A stretch of 50,246 nt of DNA, from contig CAMDOH010000010.1 of the NCBI GenBank assembly GCA_945903605.1, positions 1 to 50,246 on the forward strand, read 5' to 3'. Shown here one piece after another: positions 32,347-41,844 of the stretch. This stretch comes from Akkermansia muciniphila (GTDB lineage: Bacteria; Verrucomicrobiota; Verrucomicrobiia; Limisphaerales; UBA1100). Each line of letters starts with the position of its first letter. Position 1 is the stretch's first letter. The notes under the pieces were generated by a model that was given only the letters and a program-made list of their open reading frames with translations, searched no databases and was not told the DNA's origin. The position numbers and the translations under genes were made by a program.

Positions 32347-34524
32347 TCACTGTGCAGCGGGAAATGGCGTCGGCTGCATGTCCAACGCCTTCACAAGGAA
32401 GGCCCATTTATCGGCCGCTTCGTCGATGACTTTGGCCGTGGGCTTGCCTGCACCGTGGCCTGCTTTGGTTTCGATGCGGATGAGCACTGGCGCTTCTCCC
32501 GCATGGGCGGCCTGCAATGCGGCGGCAAATTTGAAACTGTGCGCGGGCACTACTCGATCGTCGTGGTCGCCTGTCGTCACCAATGTGGCCGGATACCGTG
32601 TTCCCGCGCGCAGATTGTGCAAAGGCGAATACGCGTGCAGCGCCTTGAATTCGTCTGGGTTTTCCGCCGAGCCATATTCGGATTTCCACGCCCAACCGAT
32701 GGTGAATTTGTGGAAGCGCAGCATGTCCATCACGCCCACGGCCGGCAATGCGGCCCCAAATAATTCCGGCCGTTGCGTCATGCAGGCGCCCACGAGCAGG
32801 CCGCCATTGCTGCCACCGGAAATCGCGAGCTTGTCCGGCCGTGTATAAAGATTGGCCTGAAGCCATTCGGCTGCGGCGATAAAATCGTCAAAGACCGTTT
32901 GCTTTTTGAGTTTCATGCCGGCCTTGTGCCAGTCCTCACCGTACTCGCCACCGCCGCGCAGATTCGGCATGGCATACACACCGCCCATCTCCATCCAGAC
33001 AAGATTGGCAGGCGAGAAGCTCGGCATCAGGCTGATATTGAATCCGCCGTAGCTGTAGAGAACCGTCGGGTTGCGACCATCGAGCGCAAGACCGCGCTTG
33101 TGCACGATGAACATGGGAATGAGCGCGCCGTCCTTGCCCTTGTATTGCACTTGGCGCGTCACAAACTGCGCGGGATCGAATGCCAGTTTTGGCTGGCGAA
33201 ACAGTGTGCTCCGGCCTGTGGCCATTTCGTGGCTGTAAATCGTGCCGGGCATATTGAAGCTGGTGAAGGAGTAATACGTGTTCGTATCACCACGTCGGCC
33301 GCCGAATCCGCCTGCAGAACCAATCCCGGGCAGCGCAACATCGCGCACCCACTTTCCATCCAATCCAAAAACACGGACGGTAGATCGCGCGTGGACCATG
33401 TAGTTGGCGATGAAACGGTCGTTGATGAGGCTCACTCCGCGCAGGGTCATCTCGGATTGCGGAATGATTTCGCGCCAATCCGCACGCGCGGGTTTCGCGG
33501 TGTCGATCGCGATGACACGGCTGCGGGGCGCGTTCAGGTCGGTCTGAAAATAAAAGACCGGCCCGTCATTGGCGATGAACGAGTAGTCCGCATCGAAATC
33601 ATTCAACAGTTCGACTGGCTTCGCCGCCTTCGCCTGCAGATCGAGATAATAAACCCGGTTGCGCGTGTCGGTTCCCTGCCAAATGGAGATGATGAGATAA
33701 CGCCCATCCTCGGTGACATTCCCTCCAAACCCCCATTCCTTTTGATCGGGACGATGATAGATGAGCGTGTCGACCGACTGTGCCGTGCCCAGCCTGTGAA
33801 AATACAGCTTCTGAAAATAATTCGCGCCCTTCAATCGCTCGCCCGATTTTGGCGCATCGTACCGGCTATAATAAAATCCGCTCCCTTCTTTGTTCCAGGA
33901 TGCGCCGGAGAATTTGACCCACTGCAAACGATCCGACAGATCTCTCCCCGACTTCACGTCGCGCACGTGCCACTCCTGCCAATCCGATCCGGAACTGGAA
34001 GTCCCGTAGGCAAGATGACGCCCATCTTCGCTCACCGAATAGCCGCTGAGCGCCACCGTTCCGTCGGAAGAAAGTTTGTTCGGATCCAACAAAACCTTCG
34101 CTGATCCCTGCGGCGAATCGGCCACGTACAGCACGCTCTGATTTTGCAGACCGTCATTTTTGGTGAAGAAATAGTTTGAGCCTTGCCGGAACGGAATGCC
34201 GTATCGCTCGTAATTCCAGAGCCGCTCGATGCGTTGGCGAATCCCTTTGCGTTCAGCGATGCCTTCCAGATGCGCGTACGTGACCTTGTTTTGCTCCTGC
34301 ACCCACGCCTTTGTTTTCGGCGCATTATCATCCTCCAACCACCGATACGGATCGGCCACTTTCACTCCGTGCAGAGTTTCCTCGAAGGGAACCTGCTCCG
34401 ACTTTGGGTACACCAACCGGCTCGGCGCAACTGTCGTTTTAATCTCGGGCTGCACGCAACTCGTGACGATTAATCCGCCAGCCAGCAGCCAGACTCGACA
34501 ATCATTTCTGCGTCTTCCATTCAT
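32347..34524 (-). CDS. Exported prolyl oligopeptidase (S9A)
   Basis: 725 aa from the ATG at 34524, which gives a lipoprotein-like signal (LLAGGLIVTSC, Cys at 23). The seven-bladed propeller precedes an alpha/beta-hydrolase domain. Catalytic triad: S572 in GGSNGG, Asp at 655/656 in DHDDRV and H690 in AGHGAGK. FNISLMPSFSP and GGGEYGEDWHKAG are standard POP motifs. It cuts short peptides after Pro in the periplasm or at the cell surface. The start overlaps the end of folC by 23 bases. It is the last gene of the thiG-to-POP run. Confidence 0.93.
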   Translation of the reverse strand: MNGRRRNDCRVWLLAGGLIVTSCVQPEIKTTVAPSRLVYPKSEQVPFEETLHGVKVADPYRWLEDDNAPKTKAWVQEQNKVTYAHLEGIAERKGIRQRIERLWNYERYGIPFRQGSNYFFTKNDGLQNQSVLYVADSPQGSAKVLLDPNKLSSDGTVALSGYSVSEDGRHLAYGTSSSGSDWQEWHVRDVKSGRDLSDRLQWVKFSGASWNKEGSGFYYSRYDAPKSGERLKGANYFQKLYFHRLGTAQSVDTLIYHRPDQKEWGFGGNVTEDGRYLIISIWQGTDTRNRVYYLDLQAKAAKPVELLNDFDADYSFIANDGPVFYFQTDLNAPRSRVIAIDTAKPARADWREIIPQSEMTLRGVSLINDRFIANYMVHARSTVRVFGLDGKWVRDVALPGIGSAGGFGGRRGDTNTYYSFTSFNMPGTIYSHEMATGRSTLFRQPKLAFDPAQFVTRQVQYKGKDGALIPMFIVHKRGLALDGRNPTVLYSYGGFNISLMPSFSPANLVWMEMGGVYAMPNLRGGGEYGEDWHKAGMKLKKQTVFDDFIAAAEWLQANLYTRPDKLAISGGSNGGLLVGACMTQRPELFGAALPAVGVMDMLRFHKFTIGWAWKSEYGSAENPDEFKALHAYSPLHNLRAGTRYPATLVTTGDHDDRVVPAHSFKFAAALQAAHAGEAPVLIRIETKAGHGAGKPTAKVIDEAADKWAFLVKALDMQPTPFPAAQ

Positions 34525-35746
34525 TGAGTTCCCTTTCCGATGGCGCCCGTGCGTTTGCCGGTCGCAATAATTCCAGTGCTTCCCCCACAAGATACAGAGA
34601 GCCGGTCACCACAATCAATCGTTCTTCCTGCGCTTGATTCAACGCCTCGGCCAGCGATTCACAAGCCACGGCACGAAGGGTGGCGCCGCCCTCATTGCAA
34701 ACGGCCGCCAATTGTTCGGCGCTCACCGCCCGGCTGCTATTGGCGCGCACTGTAAATACGTTTGCGGCCCGACCAGCCAATGCCCGGCACATCTGCGCCC
34801 AATCTTTATCCGATAACATTCCCAGAATCATTGCGGGTCGTTCGCCGGGAAAACACTCATCCAATGCGCCTATCAAAGATTCGATCCCAGCCGAATTGTG
34901 CGCCCCATCGAGTAGCACTCGGCGACCATCGGCGAGATTCAATAATTGCAATCGTCCCGGCCAATCCACCGTGGCCAAGCCTGCGAAAATGTGCGCCTGG
35001 TTTATTCCCAGTTGTCGCGCCACCGCTGCGGCCAAAGCGGCATTTCGGCGTTGGTGTTTCCCAGTCAACGATGTGTCGGCTTCGTTCCCGACCCATGTCA
35101 GCGGCGCATGATTTTCGCGTGCCACGCGCTCGATTACCGAACGCGCCTCAATCCCCTCCTCGCTGCACAAAACTGGCACGGCCTTTTTGATGATGCCCGC
35201 CTTTTCAGCGGCGATTTCAACCAACGTGTCGCCAAGCCACTCCTGATGTTCCAGCGAGATATTGGTGATAACGCTCGCCTCAGGATTGACGATGTTGGTC
35301 GCGTCCAATCGCCCGCCCAAACCCGTCTCCCAAATGACCCAATCGCAACGCGACTCAGCAAAATGTCGCAACGCCATCGCTGTCACGACTTCGAACATCG
35401 TCGGTGGAGAATCTTGTGAGCCCTCCTTGAGGTGCCGCTGAACTTCATCCACCAATCCAGCCACTTCCTCTTCGCTGATGTACTGACGATTGATTTGGAT
35501 GCGTTCGCGGAAAGTCACCAAGTGCGGCGAAGTGAAAAGTCCCGTGCGAAAACCTGCATGGCGAAAAATGCACTCCAACATCGCGCAGGTGGATCCTTTG
35601 CCGTTGGTTCCAGCGACGTGAATGAATCGCAGTTTGTCCTGCGGGTTCCCCATCAGACCGGCCAATCGCTCGATATTTTGCAGCCCGAACCGGGCGCCAA
35701 AAGTCTGGAGCCTGCCCAGAAATTGGATCGCCTCGGTATAGGTCAA
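34502..35746 (-). CDS. folC: Folylpolyglutamate synthase / dihydrofolate synthase
   Basis: 414 aa. The Mur-ligase P-loop is [11 protein letters not shown] at 43-53. [15 protein letters not shown] (72-86), the [12 protein letters not shown] motif and LDGAHNSAG are the standard signatures. It adds glutamates to folates, and in many bacteria also makes dihydrofolate from dihydropteroate. It begins with an ATGA overlap on pyrG. Together with folD at 12272 it gives two folate genes in the window, though not next to each other. Confidence 0.95.
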   Translation of the reverse strand: MTYTEAIQFLGRLQTFGARFGLQNIERLAGLMGNPQDKLRFIHVAGTNGKGSTCAMLECIFRHAGFRTGLFTSPHLVTFRERIQINRQYISEEEVAGLVDEVQRHLKEGSQDSPPTMFEVVTAMALRHFAESRCDWVIWETGLGGRLDATNIVNPEASVITNISLEHQEWLGDTLVEIAAEKAGIIKKAVPVLCSEEGIEARSVIERVARENHAPLTWVGNEADTSLTGKHQRRNAALAAAVARQLGINQAHIFAGLATVDWPGRLQLLNLADGRRVLLDGAHNSAGIESLIGALDECFPGERPAMILGMLSDKDWAQMCRALAGRAANVFTVRANSSRAVSAEQLAAVCNEGGATLRAVACESLAEALNQAQEERLIVVTGSLYLVGEALELLRPANARAPSERELNEWKTQK

Positions 35747-37359
35747 ATCGGCCGGTGATGGATATGCGCGTGCGCCGCGCTGATGAAACCTTGAAACAGC
35801 GGGTGAGGCACGTGCGGCTTGCTGCGAAACTCAGGATGAAATTGGCTGGCGATGTAGAATGGATGATTGGCCAACTCGATCAATTCCACCAATCTGCCGT
35901 TGTCGGAAGTTCCGCAGAAAACAAATCCCGCCTTTTCAAAGGCCTCGCGGTACGTGTTGTTGAATTCGTACCGATGCCGATGTCGTTCGTGGATCAACTC
36001 AGACTGATATATCTTCGCCGCGCGCGATCCTTTTGCAAGCTGGCAGGGCTGCAGCCCCAGCCGCATCGTTCCACCCTTTTGAATCACGTTCCGTTGTGCG
36101 TCCAGCAGGGCGATCACGGGATGCGGCGTGCTGGCGTCAAATTCGGTCGAATGAGCGCGATCAAGCTTCATCACATTGCGAGCAAACTCGATGGTCGCAA
36201 TCTGCATCCCCAGGCAAAGCCCCAGATACGGCAAACCTTTTTCACGCGCGTATTGCGCAGCCAGAATTTTCCCTTCGATGCCGCGCTCTCCAAATCCACC
36301 CGGCACGAGCACACCGCCCAGCCCCTGCAGAATCTGGCCCGCTCCCTGTTGCTCGATTTCCTCGGCGTCAATCTTGACGATCTCCACGCCACAATCGTTG
36401 GCAATGCCTCCATGGATGATGGATTCATACACCGATTTGTAAGCGTCCTGCAGCTCGATGTATTTCCCGACCACCCCGATGCGCACCCGGTGTTGCGGCG
36501 CGATAATCTTGCGGATGATTTCCTGCCAGTGCGACATGTTCCCTCTCGGCGCATCCAATCGCAGCATCTTGCAAATGAGATCATCGAGCCGCTCGCGTTG
36601 AAGCAACAGCGGCACTTCGTAAATCGAATGGTCCACATCCTTCTCCTCGATCACCGCGTCGAAGGCCACGTTGCAAAACATCGAAATCTTCTGGCGCAGC
36701 TCCTTGTTCAATGGCTGTTCGCAACGACAAATCAAGACATGCGGAGCGATGCCGATCTCGCGCAACTTGGCCACCGATTGCTGCGTCGGCTTCGTCTTCA
36801 ACTCGCCTGCTGCTTTGATAAACGGCACGTAGGTAAGATGGATGAAAATAGCGTTTTCGTAACCCACCACCAACGCGAATTCACGAATCGCCTCGAGAAA
36901 TGGCAGCCCTTCGATGTCGCCTGTCGTCCCGCCAATTTCAGTGATCAGCACATCCGCATTCGATTGCTCGGCAATCTGCCGGATCCGGTTCTGGATCTCG
37001 TCGGTCACATGCGGAATGACCTGCACCGTTTTGCCGAGATACTTCCCCTCGCGCTCGTTGTTTAACACCGTCTGGTACACCTGCCCGCTGGTCAGGTTGT
37101 TGAGCCGCGTCATTTGGGTGTGAGTGAACCGCTCGTAATGGCCCAAATCCAAATCCGTTTCCGCGCCGTCATCCAGCACATACACTTCGCCGTGCTGATA
37201 CGGACTCATCGTGCCGGGATCGACGTTCAGATACGGATCGAACTTTTGAAGCGCCACTTTCAATCCGCGATTCTCGAGCAGCGTTCCAATGGCTGCCGCC
37301 GTCAGTCCCTTGCCCAGCGAACTCACCACGCCGCCTGTCACAAAAATATATTTCGTCAT
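35743..37359 (-). CDS. pyrG: CTP synthase
   Basis: 538 aa, normal length. N-terminal synthetase: [18 protein letters not shown] at 8-25. C-terminal glutamine amidotransferase: nucleophile C382 in GLCLGMQ with H508 and E510 in FHPEF. It makes CTP from UTP, ATP and glutamine. Its start overlaps the kdsB stop (ATGA). KdsB consumes CTP to activate Kdo, so the neighbours are linked by substrate. Confidence 0.97.
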   Translation of the reverse strand: MTKYIFVTGGVVSSLGKGLTAAAIGTLLENRGLKVALQKFDPYLNVDPGTMSPYQHGEVYVLDDGAETDLDLGHYERFTHTQMTRLNNLTSGQVYQTVLNNEREGKYLGKTVQVIPHVTDEIQNRIRQIAEQSNADVLITEIGGTTGDIEGLPFLEAIREFALVVGYENAIFIHLTYVPFIKAAGELKTKPTQQSVAKLREIGIAPHVLICRCEQPLNKELRQKISMFCNVAFDAVIEEKDVDHSIYEVPLLLQRERLDDLICKMLRLDAPRGNMSHWQEIIRKIIAPQHRVRIGVVGKYIELQDAYKSVYESIIHGGIANDCGVEIVKIDAEEIEQQGAGQILQGLGGVLVPGGFGERGIEGKILAAQYAREKGLPYLGLCLGMQIATIEFARNVMKLDRAHSTEFDASTPHPVIALLDAQRNVIQKGGTMRLGLQPCQLAKGSRAAKIYQSELIHERHRHRYEFNNTYREAFEKAGFVFCGTSDNGRLVELIELANHPFYIASQFHPEFRSKPHVPHPLFQGFISAAHAHIHHRPI

Positions 37360-38090
37360 CTCAACAATGCCTCAACTCGCGCCACGTCTTCAGGACAATC
37401 CACACCGATAGAATTGTGACGCACCCGCACCACCGCCATTCCAATCCCATTTTCCAGCGCCCGCAACTGTTCCAACTTCTCCGCCAACTCCAGCGGAGAG
37501 ACCGGATAATTCACCAGCCGCAACAACGTCTGGCGCCGGTAACCATAAATACCCAAATGCTTCAAAAACGGAAACGCCGCCAAAGGTTCCAGCCCGGAAC
37601 AGCTAGCGGCATCGCGCAGATACGGAATCGTACGCCGAGAGAAATATAGAGCGCGGCCAGCCGCGTTGACAACGACTTTCACTACGTTCGGATTGTCATA
37701 CTCAGTCTGATCGATGATCAGCGTGGCAGCAGTGGTCATTTCAGCATCGGACAGCGCGCCAGCCACGGCATCAATCACCGATGGATCCATCAACGGCTCG
37801 TCGCCCTGAATGTTCAGCACTCCGTCGCACTCAAGCCGCGCCGCCACTTCGGCTATCCGATCCGAACCACTCGGATGATCCTCTCTTGTCAGCTCCACAT
37901 TGCAAAACGCGCGCGCCACTGCGGCAATTCGCTCGTCATCTGTAGCCACGATCACTTCGCACAGCGACTTCGCCAGTCGACAACGCTCGACTACATGTTG
38001 GATGAGCGGTTTGCCAGCGATGAGTTGCAGCGGCTTTCCGGGAAACCGTGTCGAGCCAAAGCGCGCGGGAATGATGCCGATGATTTTCAT
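37356..38090 (-). CDS. kdsB: 3-deoxy-manno-octulosonate cytidylyltransferase
   Basis: 244 aa from the ATG at 38090, fixed by the ATGA overlap with gmh[17 protein letters not shown] at 6-21 is the classic opening; VDVLN-type and [11 protein letters not shown] motifs, [11 protein letters not shown] and the HLGIYGYRR strand follow. It joins CMP to Kdo, the step before Kdo enters lipid A. Its presence implies lipopolysaccharide with a Kdo inner core, as expected for a Gram-negative envelope. Confidence 0.95.
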   Translation of the reverse strand: MKIIGIIPARFGSTRFPGKPLQLIAGKPLIQHVVERCRLAKSLCEVIVATDDERIAAVARAFCNVELTREDHPSGSDRIAEVAARLECDGVLNIQGDEPLMDPSVIDAVAGALSDAEMTTAATLIIDQTEYDNPNVVKVVVNAAGRALYFSRRTIPYLRDAASCSGLEPLAAFPFLKHLGIYGYRRQTLLRLVNYPVSPLELAEKLEQLRALENGIGMAVVRVRHNSIGVDCPEDVARVEALLR

Positions 38091-38635
38091 GCCTTCTGTT
38101 CCAGAATCCATCGGGCGGCCGCCGTCATGTCATCCATCACCACGGCACGAGCGAGGTTTGCCGCTTCCGACTTTTCCACCTCAACGCCGTAGCCGGTGCG
38201 CACCAGAATGCTCTGCTGCACTCCCGCATTCCAGCCGCACTCCAAATCAATTCGTTTGTCGCCCACCATGAAACTGCGCGAGAGGTCCACGCCAAATTCA
38301 TCACGCGCATCGAACAAGAATTGCGGGCTCGGCTTCCGTCCGCGACTCGGAAGTTCCGGTGCCTCCGGTGCAAAATAAATCTTCTCAAAATGAACTCCCT
38401 CGGGTGCCAGCTCTGCAATCAATCGCTCGTTCACTCGGTGCATGTCCGATTCAGTGTAGTAACCGCGACCAATGCCCGACTGGTTGGTGACAATGAAAAG
38501 CAGAAAGCCCGCGTCCTGCAGCCGCCGCAACGCCGTGCCTGCGCCGGGAAAAATCACCAATTTGTCAGGATCACCAAGATATCTGGCTTCGATATTGAGC
38601 GTCCCGTCGCGATCGAGAAAAACAGCCCGTTTCAT
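38087..38635 (-). CDS. gmhB: D-glycero-D-manno-heptose-1,7-bisphosphate 7-phosphatase (GmhB-like HAD)
   Basis: 182 aa from the ATG at 38635; this start gives an ATGA overlap with hldA. HAD motif I is FLDRDGT with D8 and D10; motif II is VTNQSGIGRG; motif III/IV VGDKRIDLECG. The family's HEPLN-like start and context with hldA and kdsB fit removal of the 7-phosphate in heptose synthesis. The Cys/His zinc loop of E. coli GmhB is absent: the segment reads FAPEAPELPSRGRKPSP with no Cys. A HisB-type phosphatase is the main alternative. Confidence 0.85.
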   Translation of the reverse strand: MKRAVFLDRDGTLNIEARYLGDPDKLVIFPGAGTALRRLQDAGFLLFIVTNQSGIGRGYYTESDMHRVNERLIAELAPEGVHFEKIYFAPEAPELPSRGRKPSPQFLFDARDEFGVDLSRSFMVGDKRIDLECGWNAGVQQSILVRTGYGVEVEKSEAANLARAVVMDDMTAAARWILEQKA

Positions 38636-39648
38636 TTCCAATCCGTTTTGAAGCTGGCCAACAATTCTGCCGGCGTGACGGTCGCAGTGCCGAGTTTTCC
38701 CACCACCACGCCCGCAGCATGATTTGAAAGAATGGCGGCTTCAACGGGCGAAGCGCCTGCTGCCACCGCCAAAGTGAACGTGGCAATCACCGTGTCGCCT
38801 GCGCCGGAGACATCGAACACTTCGCGCGCGACGGTGGGGATGTGAAACGGTCGCTGGCCGCGTTTACAAAGGAGCATTCCCAAGTCGCCGAGAGTGATGA
38901 GCAACAACGCCGGCGATAAATCACAAAGGAGTTTTTCCGCCACGCGCTGCAAAGGGACATCTGCCAGCGGATCGGCTGCGCGCGAGGTGTCATCCATTCC
39001 CGCCAGCTCGAATGCTTCTTTGCGATTGGGCGTGATGAGCGAAAGATGCGAGAGATCGAGATGATGGACAGGCTTCGGATCCATGCTGAGCCAGATGCCT
39101 CGCGAACGACAAAGCGATTTCACACGAGTCAACAACGCGTCGGTCACAGCGCCTTTGCCATAATCACCGAGGATGACCGCATCGGCATTCTGTAATTCGA
39201 GTTCAAACCGGTCAAGCAACCGGCCAGTCGTTTTTGAATCGAGATCGCCCGACGTTTCCCGATCCAATCGCGCCACTTGCTGGCGATGGGCAATGAGACG
39301 CGTCTTTTTCGTCGTCGGCCGGCTCTGCAATGGCACAAGCCCGGCACTGCCGACACGATCCATCGCCAGTAATTGTTTCAATTGCTGCGCAGAGACGTCG
39401 CGCCCAACCACTCCGAATAATTCTGTGTGCGTGCCGAATGCGCTGAGGTTTCGGGCGACGTTTGCCGCACCGCCCGCCATGAAACTTTCACGCTCAAATT
39501 CGATCACCGGCACTGGGGCCTCGGGCGAAATCCGGCGGACACGCCCCCAAATGAAATGATCGAGCATCACATCGCCCACGACAATGACGCGCGTTTGGGC
39601 CGCGCAGGCGAGAATCTGACGGACTCGGGCGAGAGGGAGGTGTTTCAT
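38632..39648 (-). CDS. hldA: Heptose-7-phosphate kinase (RfaE domain I)
   Basis: 338 aa, kinase half only, without the adenylyltransferase half found in HldE. PfkB-family marks: GGAANVARNLSAFG at 59-72 and the GAGDT box with catalytic D285. VVGDVMLDHFIWG at 23-35 and the ISPEAPVPV segment at 40-48 are typical of RfaE. It phosphorylates D-glycero-D-manno-heptose 7-phosphate at C1. No hldC (adenylyltransferase) gene is in the window. It starts one base after thiG. Confidence 0.92.
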   Translation of the reverse strand: MKHLPLARVRQILACAAQTRVIVVGDVMLDHFIWGRVRRISPEAPVPVIEFERESFMAGGAANVARNLSAFGTHTELFGVVGRDVSAQQLKQLLAMDRVGSAGLVPLQSRPTTKKTRLIAHRQQVARLDRETSGDLDSKTTGRLLDRFELELQNADAVILGDYGKGAVTDALLTRVKSLCRSRGIWLSMDPKPVHHLDLSHLSLITPNRKEAFELAGMDDTSRAADPLADVPLQRVAEKLLCDLSPALLLITLGDLGMLLCKRGQRPFHIPTVAREVFDVSGAGDTVIATFTLAVAAGASPVEAAILSNHAAGVVVGKLGTATVTPAELLASFKTDWK

Positions 39649-39649
39649 T

Positions 39650-40438
39650 TCAGTTCAAGAATGCGGTGAGGGGGCTCGTGGCACTCGCTGTAAACTGGGA
39701 TTCATTTATTCCCAACTCGTGCGCCGCGCGACCCGCCTCGACGGCCATTTTGAATGCGATCGCCATTCTGCTTGGATCAGCGGCGATGGCCATGGCCGTG
39801 TTCACGAGCACGGCATCTGCGCCCAGCTCCATCGCTTCAGCGGCATGACTTGGTGCGCCAATACCAGCGTCCACCACCACGGGCACGGTGGCCTGCTCGA
39901 TGATGATCCGGATTTGATCTCGTGTCTGGATGCCGCGATTGGAACCGATGGGGGAACCCAGCGGCATCACTGTGGCTGTACCGATTTCCTGCAATCGCTT
40001 GGCAAGGACAGGATCGGCATTGATGTAGGGCAGCACGGTGAAGCCTTCCTTCACGAGTTGGACGGCAGCATTGAATGTCTCCACCGGATCGGGCAGCAGA
40101 TAACGCGGGTCGGGATGGATCTCGAGTTTCACCCATTTGGGCAGTCCCGCAGCGGCAGCCAACCGCGCCAGTCGCACGGCCTCTGCGGCATTCATCGCGC
40201 CACTGGTGTTTGGCAAAATCAGATACCGCTGCGGATCGATGAATTCAAGAATGTTGGCGAAGGGATCTTTCTTGCCCGAGAGATCGGCACGCCGCAACGC
40301 AACGGTGACGATTTCGGTTCCGCTGGCGGCGAGCGCATCGCGCATCAGCTCGGGTGAAGAAAATTTGCCCGTGCCCACGAAGAGGCGGGAATGAAACTGG
40401 CGGCCAGCAATGGTCAGCGGACGGTTCTCCAACGACAT
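39650..40438 (-). CDS. thiG: Thiazole synthase
   Basis: 262 aa from the ATG at 40438 (a GTG at 40447 is possible). The TIM barrel has [18 protein letters not shown] and [15 protein letters not shown] with K104 as the Schiff-base lysine. [18 protein letters not shown] and [29 protein letters not shown] complete the ThiG signature. It makes the thiazole of thiamine from deoxyxylulose phosphate, dehydroglycine and ThiS-thiocarboxylate. No thiS or other thi gene is nearby. It leads the hldA-gmhB-kdsB-pyrG-folC run. Confidence 0.95.
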   Translation of the reverse strand: MSLENRPLTIAGRQFHSRLFVGTGKFSSPELMRDALAASGTEIVTVALRRADLSGKKDPFANILEFIDPQRYLILPNTSGAMNAAEAVRLARLAAAAGLPKWVKLEIHPDPRYLLPDPVETFNAAVQLVKEGFTVLPYINADPVLAKRLQEIGTATVMPLGSPIGSNRGIQTRDQIRIIIEQATVPVVVDAGIGAPSHAAEAMELGADAVLVNTAMAIAADPSRMAIAFKMAVEAGRAAHELGINESQFTASATSPLTAFLN

Positions 40439-40526
40439 TTCTGCCACGATATAAGTTCACCCGTTCCGAGTCGAGGAAACGGTTTGCAATGGCCACGAGC
40501 CCTGCGGCGCGTTATACCCATCAACA

Positions 40527-41816
40527 ATGACGCGACCCGCATTTCCGAGAATGCTTCCGTTGCAGCAGAATTTCGCGCATTCGCCGCAACTGGACATCGC
40601 CGCAACCGTGAGGCGAGAATTGGCGCCACTGCGAGCACGGCTCAAACCGGGCGCGAAGATTGCCGTCGGCGTTGGCAGCCGGGGCATCACCCATCTCTCC
40701 ACGATTGTTCGCGCTGTTCTTGATGAACTTCGCGCAGCAGGCGCAGCCCCGTTCGTGCTCCCGGCAATGGGCAGTCACGGTGGAGCAACGCCCGATGGCC
40801 AGGCGGGTTTGCTTGCGGAATACGGCATCACCGAGTCAACGATGGGCGTGCCAATTCATGCGGCGATGGAAACCGAACAGGTGGGCACGACAGATACAGG
40901 CGCGCCAGTGGTGGCCAGCATCGAGGCGACGCGCGCGGATGGGATCCTCGTCATCAATCGAGTGAAGCCGCACACCGATTTTGCTAGTGAGACGCTCGGC
41001 AGCGGACTCTTGAAAATGCTCGTCATCGGACTGGGCAAGCGCGATGGCGCAGCCGCGTTTCATCTGGCGGCAATCCAGTTCGGCTACGAACCGACCATTC
41101 GTGCCAGCGCGAAAACAATCCTGCGCACGTTGCCGATACTTGGCGGGTTGGGGATTGTGGAAGACCAGCATCATGCGACGGCACGACTCGCGTTTCTGTC
41201 TGCTGAAGAAATGGAATCCGGCGAGGCTGGATTGTTCGCCGAGGCGAAAGTGCTGATGCCGCGACTTCCGTTTGATCACGCGGATTTGCTCATCATCGAT
41301 CGACTCGGCAAGAATATCAGCGGCGCGGGAATGGATCCGAATGTGACCGGCCGCTGGGTGCACGGTCGCTCGGCAGAACTCTCCCCCGGAACGGCGGCGG
41401 CCACGGTGGTGCGGCGCATTTTCGTGCGCGACCTCACGCCTGAAACTCACGGCAATTCCAATGGGATTGGTTTGGCAGACATCACGACCACCCGGTTGAT
41501 CAATGCCACTGACAAGCCCTCCACTTATATCAATGCGCTCACATCGCTCACGCCGCACGGCGCAAAGTTCCCGATCCATTTCGACACCGACCAAGAGTGC
41601 ATCTCGCGGATTTTGGACACGCTAGCGGGAGTGGAACGGGCGAAGGCAAAAGTCATCCGCATCACCGACACGCTCACGGTCGATTCCGTTGAGGTCTCCG
41701 AATCGTATTTGGAAACGATCTCTGGGATGCCGAATCTAAAAGTTTCTGGCAGCACCGCAGAAATGGCATTCGACGACACCGGCAATCTTCTGCCAATCCG
41801 CAAATCTGTTGCCTGA
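40527..41816 (+). CDS. LarA-like (DUF2088) protein
   Basis: 429 aa. MGSHGGATPDGQ and NRVKPHTDF match the LarA/DUF2088 layout, including the His and Lys expected near the nickel-pincer cofactor of lactate racemase. GLLKMLVIGLGKRDGA is typical of the non-LarA DUF2088 branch. The larB/C/E genes that build the cofactor are not in the window, so the reaction may not be lactate racemisation. It is divergent from thiG, 88 bases away. Most likely a hydroxy-acid isomerase or epimerase, unproven. Confidence 0.82.
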   Translation: MTRPAFPRMLPLQQNFAHSPQLDIAATVRRELAPLRARLKPGAKIAVGVGSRGITHLSTIVRAVLDELRAAGAAPFVLPAMGSHGGATPDGQAGLLAEYGITESTMGVPIHAAMETEQVGTTDTGAPVVASIEATRADGILVINRVKPHTDFASETLGSGLLKMLVIGLGKRDGAAAFHLAAIQFGYEPTIRASAKTILRTLPILGGLGIVEDQHHATARLAFLSAEEMESGEAGLFAEAKVLMPRLPFDHADLLIIDRLGKNISGAGMDPNVTGRWVHGRSAELSPGTAAATVVRRIFVRDLTPETHGNSNGIGLADITTTRLINATDKPSTYINALTSLTPHGAKFPIHFDTDQECISRILDTLAGVERAKAKVIRITDTLTVDSVEVSESYLETISGMPNLKVSGSTAEMAFDDTGNLLPIRKSVA

Positions 41817-41844
41817 GTGCGTCTTGATTCACTCCGGCCACAAT

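Noticed and set aside
35755-37065. Open frame of 436 codons antisense to pyrG
   Set aside because: It is a shadow of CTP synthase, a full-length conserved gene on the other strand.
40439-40526. Promoter pair between divergent thiG and LarA-like genes
   Set aside because: TATA-like boxes exist on both strands, but none has a -35 at a suitable distance.
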